This document shows, one piece after another, positions 40,187 to 47,512 of a stretch of 64,000 nucleotides of DNA (positions are counted from its first letter, which is position 1; every line of letters begins with the position of its first letter). Source of the DNA: an uncultured bacterium. GTDB taxonomy: Bacteria > Bacillota > Clostridia > Christensenellales > HGM11417. A model generated the notes under the pieces. It worked only from the letters and a program-made list of their open reading frames with translations, was not told where the DNA came from and made no database searches. The stretch covers positions 186,001-250,000 of the forward strand of contig CAJMQN010000002.1 in assembly GCA_905215695.1 (NCBI GenBank), given 5' to 3'. The position numbers and the translations under genes were made by a program.

Positions 40187-41247
40187 CAGTCCAAAAAGTC
40201 CTTCAGTTTTTTGCTCCGCGAGGGGTGCCGCAGCTTGCGGAGCGCCTTCGCCTCAATCTGACGAATGCGCTCGCGGGTCACGTTGAATTCCTTGCCCACT
40301 TCCTCGAGGGTGCGCGGGCGTCCGTCGTCGATGCCGTAACGCAGACGCAAAACCTTTTCCTCCCGCGGGGTCAGAGAATCCAATACGCCGATCAGTTGTT
40401 CCTTGAGCATCGTGAACGCCGCAACGTCGCTCGGCGCGGTCGCGTTGTCGTCCTCGATGAAGTCCCCGAGGTGCGAGTCGTCCTCTTCGCCGATCGGAGT
40501 CTCCAAACTCACGGGGTCCTGCGCAATCTTCTGAATCTCCATGACGCGCTCTTCGGACACCCCCATCTTCTCCGCAATCTCCTGCGGAGTCGGCTCTCTG
40601 CCGTACTCCTGCAACAGCATACGGGAGACGCGAATCTGCTTGTTGATGGTCTCCACCATGTGAACGGGGATTCGAATCGTCCTCGCCTGATCCGCAATCG
40701 CGCGCGTGATTGCCTGCCGAATCCACCAAGTCGCGTAGGTCGAAAATTTGAAACCCTTTGTGTGGTCGAACTTTTCAACCGCTTTCATGAGTCCGAGATT
40801 GCCCTCCTGAATCAAATCGAGAAAGAGCATGCCCCGCCCCACGTAACGCTTGGCAATCGAAACCACAAGACGGAGGTTTGCCTCGGACAGACGCTTTCTC
40901 GCGTACTCGTCCCCGTCAATCATCTTCTTGGCAAGCTCGATTTCGTCCTCGGGAAGCAGAAGCGGAACCTTTCCGATGTCCTTTAAGTACATCTTCACGG
41001 GGTCGTCAATGCTGATCTCGCTCAAAATCTTGTCGAGATAGTCCTTGTCGCTCTCGAAATCCACTTCGTTCAGGATTCGGATTCCGCTGTCCGCGAGCTT
41101 TTTATAGATTGTTTCCATCTGTTCGGGATCTAAATCGTATTTCTCCGATTTGTCGAACAGGTCGTCCATCGTGATGACGTTGCCCTGCGCCTTGCAGTTG
41201 ACAATCATTTGTGCGATAAAATCATTCAGTTGCTGTTCCGTAAACAT
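40186..41247 (-). CDS. rpoD: Primary sigma factor RpoD (SigA)
   Basis: A 353-residue housekeeping sigma factor. A short region 1.1 (1-75) precedes region 1.2 ([16 protein letters not shown]), region 2 ([36 protein letters not shown]), region 3 ([14 protein letters not shown]) and region 4 ([39 protein letters not shown]). GAGG lies eight bases before the ATG. dnaG is directly upstream as in the classical macromolecular-synthesis operon. Confidence 0.97.
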   Translation of the reverse strand: MFTEQQLNDFIAQMIVNCKAQGNVITMDDLFDKSEKYDLDPEQMETIYKKLADSGIRILNEVDFESDKDYLDKILSEISIDDPVKMYLKDIGKVPLLLPEDEIELAKKMIDGDEYARKRLSEANLRLVVSIAKRYVGRGMLFLDLIQEGNLGLMKAVEKFDHTKGFKFSTYATWWIRQAITRAIADQARTIRIPVHMVETINKQIRVSRMLLQEYGREPTPQEIAEKMGVSEERVMEIQKIAQDPVSLETPIGEEDDSHLGDFIEDDNATAPSDVAAFTMLKEQLIGVLDSLTPREEKVLRLRYGIDDGRPRTLEEVGKEFNVTRERIRQIEAKALRKLRHPSRSKKLKDFLD

Positions 41248-41271
41248 TCGATATCCTCTTTTGGTTTTCCG

Positions 41272-43047
41272 CTACTTTCCGCCGAGCTTTAAACTCAGCT
41301 CCTGTAAGTTTTTTGCAATTTCCTTTCTTTTTATCAAATCGCGTTCGGATTCGAACGCCGCCGTCAGCCGCCGCACTTCCGCCTCGAGATCCTCCCTCTC
41401 GAATCGCCGCATACAGTCCTCGTAGAAGGGCGCGCGCTCCTCCTCCTTCAAACTGTCCGCCGCGGTCAGAATCCGGGTCACTTCCGGAAAATCCGCGTCC
41501 TCCACAAGCTCGAAGAGCATCGAAGGCGCAAGCGGCTTTCCCTCCCGCAGGTTTGCGGAGATATAGTCGTAAACCGTCTTGGGCACGCCCTCCGGCACGT
41601 GTCGGGCAAGGGAGGCGAACCGCGCGGGGTCTCCTCTTCCGCCGAGATAGAAACACAGGAGAAACCGAATCGCCTTTCCGTCCGCGTTCTCCTCCGGGCG
41701 GGGCTCCTCCTCCCGCGGAAGGGGCGGGGATTCGGGCGCGCCCGCGTTTTCGAGGTCGCGTTTGAGCGAGTCGAGCGAGTAACCCGTTTCGCTCCGCAGG
41801 AGCTTGAGACAGTCCTCCTGTTCCGTCGAATTTTCGATTTCCGCGACCACCTTGAGCGCGGCGCGGATAAACGCGCGCTTGTCATAGCCCTTCAAATCGT
41901 AAAATTTCTTCAGGGTGCGGAGCTTGAAGTCAACAAGGGGCAGGGCGCCCTCGAGCGCCTGTCGGTAGGCGTCCGGTCCGCGGTCGCGAATCAGCTCGTC
42001 CGGGTCCAAACCGTCCGGCATGGAGACCACTTTGACCTCGAGTCCCTCGGATTTGAGAATATCAAGCCCCCGAATGGTTGCCTTCTGCCCTGCCGCGTCC
42101 CCGTCGTAACAGATGTAGGCGCGCTCGGTGAACCGCTTTAAGAGCCGCGCCTGCTCCTTGGTGAGCGAGGTGCCCATGCTCGCGACAACATTTTGAAAGC
42201 CCGCCTGCTGGAGGGCGATGGTGTCCATATAGCCCTCCACGACAATCACGCTGTCAAAGCCCTTTTCCTGTTTGAGCTTTTTCAACAGGTTGACCGCGTA
42301 GAGGTTGCGTTTCTTGTCGAAGAGAAGGGTATCGCCGGTGTTCTTGTACTTGGCGAAGTCCGATTTTTCGAGCAATCGTCCGCCGAACCCGATCACGTCG
42401 CCGTATGTATTTTGCAGGGGAAAAATCAGCCTGCCGAAGAGCGCGTCATAGATTCTCCCGCTCTCGTTCTTGCGGACGGCTACCCCCGCATCGACAAGCT
42501 CGTCGGGCGAGTACCCGAGCTTTTTGAGATGTTCGACGACAGCCCCGAAGTCCGGGGAGTATCCGAGACCGAACCGCACAATCATCTCCCGCGTTACGCC
42601 GCGCTTTGCGAGGTACTGCTGGGCGGGGCGACCCGTTTCGCTCATGAGCGCGGAAAAATAGAATTTCGCGCAGTCGCGCATGAGCTTTAAAAGGCGTTCC
42701 TTCTTTTTCTTCTGCTCGGCGATGAGACCCGTGTTTTCGCGGAGCTCGGGCATCTGCATGCCCGCCCAACCGCAGAGGAGGCGCACCGCCTCCAAAAAGT
42801 CGCAGGACTCCATCTCCTGCACGAATTTGATGACGTCGCCGGACACGCCGCAGCCGAAACAGTGGTAGTACTGGTCGGACTGGTTGACCGAAAAGGAGGG
42901 CGTTTTTTCATGGTGAAACGGACACCTGCCCCAGAAGTTTCTACCCTTCTTCTCGAGAGGCACGTATCTCGAAATAACGTCCACTATTTCGTTTTTTGCC
43001 TTCAGCTCCTCGATAAACTCGGCGCCGAATCCGCCCTTTGTCGTCAA
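41272..43047 (-). CDS. dnaG: DNA primase
   Basis: A 591-residue primase that lays RNA primers at the fork. The N-terminal CHC2 zinc finger (CPFHHEKTPSF...HCFGCG) is at about 40-65, the Toprim core (VVEGYMDTIALQQAG, YICYDGDAAGQKA) at 255-340, and the DnaB-interacting helical part at the C-terminus. Translation probably starts at TTG (LTTKGGFGAEFIEEL), with AAGGAG seven bases upstream and the preceding gene ending 11 bases earlier; no ATG fits. It is followed by rpoD. Confidence 0.95.
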   Translation of the reverse strand: MTTKGGFGAEFIEELKAKNEIVDVISRYVPLEKKGRNFWGRCPFHHEKTPSFSVNQSDQYYHCFGCGVSGDVIKFVQEMESCDFLEAVRLLCGWAGMQMPELRENTGLIAEQKKKKERLLKLMRDCAKFYFSALMSETGRPAQQYLAKRGVTREMIVRFGLGYSPDFGAVVEHLKKLGYSPDELVDAGVAVRKNESGRIYDALFGRLIFPLQNTYGDVIGFGGRLLEKSDFAKYKNTGDTLLFDKKRNLYAVNLLKKLKQEKGFDSVIVVEGYMDTIALQQAGFQNVVASMGTSLTKEQARLLKRFTERAYICYDGDAAGQKATIRGLDILKSEGLEVKVVSMPDGLDPDELIRDRGPDAYRQALEGALPLVDFKLRTLKKFYDLKGYDKRAFIRAALKVVAEIENSTEQEDCLKLLRSETGYSLDSLKRDLENAGAPESPPLPREEEPRPEENADGKAIRFLLCFYLGGRGDPARFASLARHVPEGVPKTVYDYISANLREGKPLAPSMLFELVEDADFPEVTRILTAADSLKEEERAPFYEDCMRRFEREDLEAEVRRLTAAFESERDLIKRKEIAKNLQELSLKLGGK

Positions 43048-43058
43048 ATACTTTCTCC

Positions 43059-44054
43059 TTAAATATGCGAATCCAATTTCCAACTGCGCGGAACAAAGAT
43101 ACTCTCGAAAAAGTGTACCGCGTAGCGGTCGGACATGCTCGAGATAAAGTCGCACAGAACCGTCGTCTTTCCGTCCCGCTCCAGCATGCCGCGGAAAAAT
43201 TCCGGGAGCAGTTCGGGGTGCTTGTCCAAATGATGAAACAGGGTCTCTATCATGAGCCGCGCCTTTTTTTCCTCGTCCTTTGCGGCGTTGTCGAAATACA
43301 CGCGCTCGAAGAGAAAATCCCGCATGCGATAGGTCGCGTCGAAAAATTCCTGCTCCATTTTCACCTGCGGCTGTCCGCGGCTCGCGCGGTAAATCGAGGA
43401 AATCATGCTGTTGATTCTTTCCCGACTCGTCCTGCCGAGCACCTCGAGTAGCTCTTTCGGAATCTCCTCGATGCGAAGAATCCCCGCGCGCAGGGCGTCG
43501 TCAATGTCGTGATTGACGTACGCAATCTTGTCCGCGAGACACACCGCCTTCCCCTCGAGGGTGGAAGGGTTGCCGCTCGTCTGATGATTCAAAATCCCGT
43601 TCCGTACCTCTTCGGTGAGATTGAGATTCTCGAGTACGTCCACCACTCGGAGGGACTGTTCGTTGTGCCGGAAATGTCCGTCGGACAAACTGTTCAACGC
43701 GCGCTCCCCCTCGTGACCGAAGGGAGTGTGTCCGAGGTCGTGCCCGAGGGCAATCGCCTCGGTTAAGTCCTCGTTCAAGTCCAAACTCCGCGCGATGCTC
43801 CGCGCAATCTGCGACACGTCGAGCGTGTGCGTCAGGCGCGTGCGGTAGTGATCCCCTTCCGGCGACAGAAAAACCTGCGTCTTATTCTTCAAACGCCGGA
43901 AACTCTTGGAATGAATGATGCGGTCCCGGTCGCGCTGAAAATCCGTCCGCATGGGACAGGGTTCCTCTGCGCGCCGTCTGCCCTTGGTGTCCTCGGACTT
44001 GCAGGCGTAGGGACTTAAAAACATTTCCTCTTTCCGATAGGTGGTTTCCTTCAT
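43059..44054 (-). CDS. dgt: Deoxyguanosinetriphosphate triphosphohydrolase-like protein
   Basis: A 331-residue HD-domain dNTPase. Seen: SFRRLKNKTQVFLSPEGDHYRTRLTHTLDV-type substrate motif (split here: FRRLKNKTQVF and RTRLTHTLDV), then LGHDLGHTPFGHEGE with the HD metal pair, and ADKIAYVNHDIDDA. The ATG of MKETTYRKEE has GGAGG six bases before it. The position directly before dnaG-rpoD is common in Clostridia. The longer N-terminal frame before this ATG lacks family similarity. Confidence 0.92.
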   Translation of the reverse strand: MKETTYRKEEMFLSPYACKSEDTKGRRRAEEPCPMRTDFQRDRDRIIHSKSFRRLKNKTQVFLSPEGDHYRTRLTHTLDVSQIARSIARSLDLNEDLTEAIALGHDLGHTPFGHEGERALNSLSDGHFRHNEQSLRVVDVLENLNLTEEVRNGILNHQTSGNPSTLEGKAVCLADKIAYVNHDIDDALRAGILRIEEIPKELLEVLGRTSRERINSMISSIYRASRGQPQVKMEQEFFDATYRMRDFLFERVYFDNAAKDEEKKARLMIETLFHHLDKHPELLPEFFRGMLERDGKTTVLCDFISSMSDRYAVHFFESIFVPRSWKLDSHI

Positions 44055-44240
44055 GAAATCCTCCGGAGAGCCTTCGCTCACATTTATTATATTTCGACGA
44101 AAGTTTGATTTCTCCTTCTTTTTCAAATATTTTCGCTTATTTTTCCATAAAATAGAGTGTAGGTTTCCGAACCGGGCACGGCTGTAGCGGCGCGGACAGG
44201 AAATTTTCAAAAATGATTTACGTTTCCAAGGAGAATCGCC
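44055..44240. promoter_or_regulatory. Divergent promoter region between dgt and murG
   Basis: A 186-base spacer. TATAAT on the minus strand (44091-44086) is the likely -10 of dgt-dnaG-rpoD, and TAAAAT on the plus strand (44148-44153) that of murG. Neither has a good -35 at the right distance. Nothing else was recognised. Confidence 0.4.
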
Positions 44241-45281
44241 ATGAAAATTGCGCTCACGGGCGGCGGGACGGCGGGACACGTCATGCCCAATCTTGCCCTT
44301 CTGCCTTCCTTAAAAAAACACTTTGACCAAATTCTCTACATCGGCGGAGGCGGCATGGAAAAAAAACTTGTTCGCGACCTGCCTTTTTTTGAAATTCCCA
44401 CGGTAAAACTCGAGAGAAAGCTCACGCTTTCCAACCTCTGTATTCCCTTCAAACTTCACAAAGCCGTGCGGGAATCCAAAAAAATTCTGCAGGAGCAGCG
44501 TCCGGACGTACTCTTTTCAAAGGGCGGCTACGTCGGACTTCCCGTCGTCATCGCCGCGCATCGGCTCGGGATTCCCGTCGTGATTCACGAATCGGATATG
44601 ACCCTCGGGCTTGCAAATAAACTTTCCAAAAATTACGCCGACTATGTGTGCACGGCGTTTTCGGATATCGCGCGCACGCTCCCGAACGGAATTTTTACGG
44701 GAACTCCCATTCGGCGGGAACTCGCGTTCGGCAAAAAATCCAAAACCCTCGCCGAGTGCGGGTTCGAGGGGAACCGCGCGATTCTGCTCGTCACGGGCGG
44801 AAGCCTCGGGGCGCAATTTCTCAATGAACTCGTCCGAAAACACCTCGACGAGCTCCTCGAAGAATTTGACGTTCTGCACCTCTGCGGGCGGGGAAATCTC
44901 GACCCGTCGATTCGGAAAAAGGGATATTTTCAGGCGGAATTCTGCGACCATATGGAGGACTATTACGCCGCGGCGGAGTGTATTGTTTCACGCGCCGGGT
45001 CAAATACCATCAACGAAATCGCGTTTCTCCAAAAGCCTGCCCTGCTCGTTCCCCTGCCGAAGGGAAATTCGCGCGGAGACCAAATTGAAAACGCCAAATA
45101 TTTTGAAAAACTCGGGCTTGCGCTCGTGCTCTTTCAGGAGGACGCCGCGCACTTCGTCAGCTCGGTCTCCAAGCTCCGCCGCGAAAAACCCCGGCTCGTC
45201 GAAAATATGCGCAAATACGACACCCAAAACGCCTGCGATAAAATTACCAAAATCCTCGTTGACTGTACAAAGAAAAAATAG
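44241..45281 (+). CDS. murG: UDP-GlcNAc:undecaprenyl-PP-MurNAc-pentapeptide GlcNAc transferase MurG
   Basis: A 346-residue GT-B glycosyltransferase that makes lipid II from lipid I at the inner face of the membrane. Seen: TGGGTAGHVMPNLAL at the N-terminus (family GGTGGH loop, here GGTAGH), LFSKGGYVGLPVV, VIHESDMTLGLANK, TGGSLGAQFLNE, and the UDP-sugar site SRAGSNTINEIAF followed by LPKGNSRGDQIENA. AAGGAG precedes the ATG. It stands alone here, away from a dcw cluster, divergent from dgt. Confidence 0.92.
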   Translation: MKIALTGGGTAGHVMPNLALLPSLKKHFDQILYIGGGGMEKKLVRDLPFFEIPTVKLERKLTLSNLCIPFKLHKAVRESKKILQEQRPDVLFSKGGYVGLPVVIAAHRLGIPVVIHESDMTLGLANKLSKNYADYVCTAFSDIARTLPNGIFTGTPIRRELAFGKKSKTLAECGFEGNRAILLVTGGSLGAQFLNELVRKHLDELLEEFDVLHLCGRGNLDPSIRKKGYFQAEFCDHMEDYYAAAECIVSRAGSNTINEIAFLQKPALLVPLPKGNSRGDQIENAKYFEKLGLALVLFQEDAAHFVSSVSKLRREKPRLVENMRKYDTQNACDKITKILVDCTKKK

Positions 45282-45290
45282 TCCGAAGTT

Positions 45291-45416
45291 TTATTCAAAC
45301 TCGCACTTCGATTCGGTGAGAAGATAGGTTTGATTGGGCGGAGATTTTGGGGAATACCCCTCATTTTCGCCTTCGGACTCTTCCTCGGTTTCTTCTGTAT
45401 CATCGACATATTCCAT
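45291..45416 (-). CDS. 41-residue acidic protein, apparently leaderless
   Basis: A small frame starting MEYVDDTEETEEESEGE and ending CEFE, with about a third Glu/Asp. No ribosome binding site precedes the ATG, but a consensus promoter (TTGACA-17-TAAAAT) ends exactly six bases before it, so the transcript would begin at the ATG. The promoter overlaps the operator-like repeats in front of the divergent XRE gene, as expected for a regulated partner. No homologue recognised; a small antagonist or DNA-mimic protein is conceivable but speculative. Confidence 0.5.
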   Translation of the reverse strand: MEYVDDTEETEEESEGENEGYSPKSPPNQTYLLTESKCEFE

Positions 45417-45422
45417 AATTCC

Positions 45423-45478
45423 ATTTTAAGTCAAGATTCTCGACTTGTCAAGTCAAATTTCTTGACTTGACATAAAAT
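45423..45478. promoter_or_regulatory. Overlapping divergent promoters with XRE operator
   Basis: Minus strand: TTGACA (45451-45446), 17 bases, TAAAAT (45428-45423). Plus strand: TAAAAT (45473-45478), six bases before the XRE ATG, with a weak -35. Between them TCAAGTCAA and TTGACTTGA (45448-45470, five-base centre) form a perfect inverted repeat, and AAGTC/GACTT (45428-45446) an imperfect relative. The repeat covers the minus-strand -35 and the plus-strand promoter spacer, fitting autorepression by the adjacent regulator. Confidence 0.75.
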
Positions 45479-45484
45479 AAACTT

Positions 45485-45691
45485 ATGAATTTATTTGCGA
45501 AACGCTTAAAAGAATTGCGGGAAGAGAAAAATTTATTGCAAGCTGAACTCGGAAAGCAATTCGGCGTTGGAAGAACAACGATTACTTCTTGGGAAGGCGG
45601 CAACAGTGAACCAAACTTTGACATGCTGATTGCCATTGCTGATTTCTTTGAAGTTCCGATAGATTATTTACTCGGCAGAACAGATTACTAA
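45485..45691 (+). CDS. XRE-family transcriptional regulator
   Basis: A 68-residue stand-alone Cro/CI helix-turn-helix protein: AKRLKELREEKNLLQAELGKQ, then VGRTTITSWEGGNSEPNFDML and IAIADFFEVPIDYLLGR, the usual pattern of small chromosomal or phage-derived XRE repressors. There is no ribosome binding site; TAAAAT lies six bases before the ATG. It is divergent from the acidic 41-residue protein. The A+T-richer sequence differs from the GC-rich neighbours and may indicate foreign origin. Confidence 0.88.
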   Translation: MNLFAKRLKELREEKNLLQAELGKQFGVGRTTITSWEGGNSEPNFDMLIAIADFFEVPIDYLLGRTDY

Positions 45692-45700
45692 TTTTGCAAA

Positions 45701-45734
45701 AAAAAAGACAAGCCAAATTGGCTTGTCTTTTTTT
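45701..45734. terminator. Bidirectional terminator after the XRE gene
   Basis: AAAGACAAGCC-AAATT-GGCTTGTCTTT with T-runs on both sides; it ends the XRE transcript on the plus strand and can end the minus-strand XRE gene at 45812-46174. Confidence 0.88.
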
Positions 45735-45745
45735 ATCCTTGTTTA

Positions 45746-45799
45746 CCGACCGTGCTTAAGCGTAAGCGGCGACCCTCGCCGCGAACATAACACGGTCGG
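45746..45799. other. GC-rich three-helix palindrome
   Basis: CCGACCGTG (45746-45754) pairs with CACGGTCGG (45791-45799). Inside are two further perfect hairpins, CTTA-AGCG-TAAG (45755-45766) and GCGGCGA-CCC-TCGCCGC (45766-45782), making a three-way junction. It lies just after the stop of the minus-strand XRE gene and before a terminator. Its function is unknown. Confidence 0.55.
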
Positions 45800-45811
45800 A
45801 AGCGAAGCGCC

Positions 45812-46174
45812 TTATTTTTCATTGGGCAGGAAAATCTCAAGCGGATAATTGATGACCTGCCCCAAAAAATCTGCGGATTCCTTGCGTTTCTCCTTTCCGT
45901 ATGCGTCCTTCACCGGACGGTAGTTGTAAAAAACTCCAAGCCCAATCTCTAAATTCCGGCACAGCTCCGAAATGCTCTCAAAACTCGGCAGTTCTTCTCC
46001 CGATTTCCATTTCCGCACCGCGCCAACGCTCACACCCGCAGCTTTCGCCAATTCTTCCGGCGTCAATTCCAATTCAAATTCTATCTCTTCCAACCGATGC
46101 GCCATCCACATCCGGTTCAATTCCGCGTACTTTTTGCGGTTTTCCTTCCGGTCCTCGCGCGTCTCCTCTTCCAT
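45812..46174 (-). CDS. XRE-family transcriptional regulator with C-terminal extension
   Basis: A 120-residue regulator. A charged N-terminus (EEETREDRKENRKKYAEL) is followed by a helix-turn-helix at about 38-70 (LTPEELAKAAGVSVGAVRKWKSGEELPSFESI) and a tail of unknown function. GGGGAGG precedes the ATG. The operator-like palindrome at 46208-46222 sits between the -35 and -10 of its own promoter, which strongly suggests autorepression. Confidence 0.85.
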   Translation of the reverse strand: MEEETREDRKENRKKYAELNRMWMAHRLEEIEFELELTPEELAKAAGVSVGAVRKWKSGEELPSFESISELCRNLEIGLGVFYNYRPVKDAYGKEKRKESADFLGQVINYPLEIFLPNEK

Positions 46175-46199
46175 GTACGAAAACCTCCCCTTTTTCGGT

Positions 46200-46251
46200 A
46201 TTGTATCACCCGAATATCGGGTACGTCAACCGTTTTAGCCGAGTTTCGGGT
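46200..46251 (-). promoter_or_regulatory. Promoter with XRE operator in the spacer, second operator upstream
   Basis: On the minus strand TTGACG (46229-46224), an 18-base spacer and TACAAT (46205-46200). ACCCGA-ATA-TCGGGT fills the spacer (46208-46222), and a near copy AGCCGA-GTT-TCGGGT lies at 46237-46251, centres 29 bases apart. Confidence 0.78.
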
Positions 46252-46295
46252 AACATGGAGTTATATTTGATTTTTGTAAAAATATGTTATTTGGA

Positions 46296-46301
46296 TAAAA
46301 T
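46296..46301 (+). promoter_or_regulatory. -10 box six bases before the XRE start codon
   Basis: TAAAAT on the plus strand with TTGTAA 16 bases upstream. The predicted transcription start coincides with the ATG at 46308, so the mRNA would have no leader. Confidence 0.65.
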
Positions 46302-46307
46302 AGCGGT

Positions 46308-46511
46308 ATGCAGAAGAATACGCTCGGTAAAAATTTACATGAGTTTCGGGAAATGGGCAGCCTTTCGCAGGAACAGCTCGGTCGTAAACTCGGCGTCAAT
46401 CAACGTACCGTCTCCAACTGGGAGGTAGGTATCAATGACCCGTGCCTCGATATGGTTGTCAAAATAGCGGATTTCTTCGGAATCTCCACCGATGAATTGC
46501 TCAAAGATTAG
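46308..46511 (+). CDS. XRE-family transcriptional regulator
   Basis: A 67-residue Cro/CI-type protein: LGKNLHEFREMGSLSQEQLGRK, LGVNQRTVSNWEVGINDPCLDM, VVKIADFFGISTDELLKD. It is a paralogue of the 68-residue regulator at 45485 with the same architecture and the same TAAAAT-six-bases-ATG start without ribosome binding site. It is divergent from the 120-residue XRE gene and shares the operator region with it. Confidence 0.88.
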   Translation: MQKNTLGKNLHEFREMGSLSQEQLGRKLGVNQRTVSNWEVGINDPCLDMVVKIADFFGISTDELLKD

Positions 46512-46516
46512 ACAAA

Positions 46517-46550
46517 CGGACAAGCCCTGCGGCTTGTCCGAATTATTTTC
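46517..46550 (+). terminator. Terminator after the 67-residue XRE gene
   Basis: CGGACAAGCC-CTGC-GGCTTGTCCG followed by an imperfect T-rich tail (AATTATTTTC). Confidence 0.72.
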
Positions 46551-46680
46551 AAAATCTACACCTTCTTTTCATACGGTTTTCACAATCCCCGAATATAATA
46601 AAGCCATAAACTTCATCCGGATTTTCCGAGCCTTCCCCCCTGGCTCGTGAAAATTAAATTTTTCTCATCTTTTTCCCTAA
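46551..46680. other. A+T-rich spacer, nothing recognised
   Basis: About 130 bases between two terminators. No frame, repeat or structured element was convincing. Confidence 0.5.
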
Positions 46681-46686
46681 AAATAG

Positions 46687-46719
46687 AAAGAACAGCAGGT
46701 AATCGACCTGCTGTTCTTT
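46687..46719. terminator. Terminator of folT
   Basis: AAAGAACAGCAGG pairs with CCTGCTGTTCTTT across a seven-base loop; T-rich sequence follows on both strands, and it lies 11 bases after the folT stop. Confidence 0.85.
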
Positions 46720-46729
46720 CTTTATTCCT

Positions 46730-47293
46730 CTATTTTCTTACTTTTTGCTCTGAAAACTTCCGAATCGGCACATAGACAAGACTCGTCAGAAGGCAATTAA
46801 CCACAATCCAAAACGGCTGCGTCAACAGTTTCGAAAATGCAAGCATCAAAAATGGACTCGTGATTCCGTACTTCTCCCCCAACGCGACAGCCGAAGGGAA
46901 GTAAATATCCAAAAGGGGTACGGAACCCCATGCTCCAACGCCTAACGTGCACACAATGAGGCTGATTGCCGCGGAGAGGGCGAGTTTTGCGGTAAAGCTC
47001 TTCCAAGGGATATACCGGAATACAAGCCCCGGAATCATGCACATCAAACCATTTGAGAGCGTAATGAGCGGCATCCACGGACCCTGCGGTGCGACGAGCG
47101 CGGGCAGAAGATCCGCACAGATTCCCGAAGCAAAGCCAAGCCAAGGACCAAGCACGATGCCCGCGATGTTCGAGAACAGATACACGAAGCTCGCGCGCCC
47201 GAAGGGCGGCACCGAAAAGCTCAACAGGTTCACGACCACACCGAAGGCGGTAAACATTGCGACATAAGCGATTTTTTTAGCGTTTGTTTGCAT
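46730..47293 (-). CDS. folT: Folate ECF transporter substrate-binding (S) component
   Basis: A 187-residue integral membrane S component with about six helices. The N-terminus MQTNAKKIAYVAMFTAFGVVVNLLSF carries the AxxxA-type helix that docks to the ECF T subunit. GPWLGFASGICADLLPALVAPQGPWMPLITL is typical of the FolT group. Substrate assignment rests mainly on the tetrahydrofolate riboswitch in its leader. The energy-coupling module (EcfA, EcfA', EcfT) is not in the window and is presumably shared. Confidence 0.9.
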   Translation of the reverse strand: MQTNAKKIAYVAMFTAFGVVVNLLSFSVPPFGRASFVYLFSNIAGIVLGPWLGFASGICADLLPALVAPQGPWMPLITLSNGLMCMIPGLVFRYIPWKSFTAKLALSAAISLIVCTLGVGAWGSVPLLDIYFPSAVALGEKYGITSPFLMLAFSKLLTQPFWIVVNCLLTSLVYVPIRKFSEQKVRK

Positions 47294-47301
47294 AAAAAAA
47301 T

Positions 47302-47333
47302 GACCTCCTTTTTCCGTTTGGAAGCAAGGGGTC
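47302..47333 (-). promoter_or_regulatory. folT ribosome-binding-site sequestering hairpin
   Basis: In the mRNA, GACCCCTT (47333-47326) can pair with AAGGAGGTC (47310-47302) with one bulge, hiding the AAGGAGG that lies before the folT ATG. This makes translational control the likely output of the upstream aptamer. Confidence 0.65.
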
Positions 47334-47371
47334 CATTACAAGGTAGCTTTCACTTTTCGCAAAATGAAAAT

Positions 47372-47474
47372 ATCTGCAACGGACGCGAATAAACACCGCA
47401 GCGGTTTCCCGCTTTCGTTTGCGAACAACATCCCGTTTCGCAACACTTGACGCGTTTATTCTACTTTGCAGATG
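47372..47474 (-). promoter_or_regulatory. Tetrahydrofolate riboswitch
   Basis: Read on the minus strand, ATCTGCAA opens and TTGCAGAT closes the outer stem. Within it GTAGAATAAACGCGTCAAGTG, ACGGGATGTTGTTCGC, AACGAAAGCGGGAAACCGC and GCGGTGTTTATTCGCG follow, block for block, the order and conserved bases of the published Eubacterium siraeum THF riboswitch (GTAG..CGCGTTAAGTG, GGGATGTCGTC, CGAAGCG, GCGGTGAATCATTGC). It precedes folT, a known target class. Confidence 0.92.
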
Positions 47475-47476
47475 TT

Positions 47477-47505
47477 ATCATAGCATATTTCTAAATCTTT
47501 GACAA
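47477..47505 (-). promoter_or_regulatory. Sigma-A promoter of the THF riboswitch and folT
   Basis: TTGTCA (47505-47500) and TATGAT (47482-47477) on the minus strand, 17-base spacer. Start near 47470, at the first helix of the aptamer. The promoter lies just after the stop of the LOG-family gene. Confidence 0.83.
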
Positions 47506-47512
47506 GCATTTT

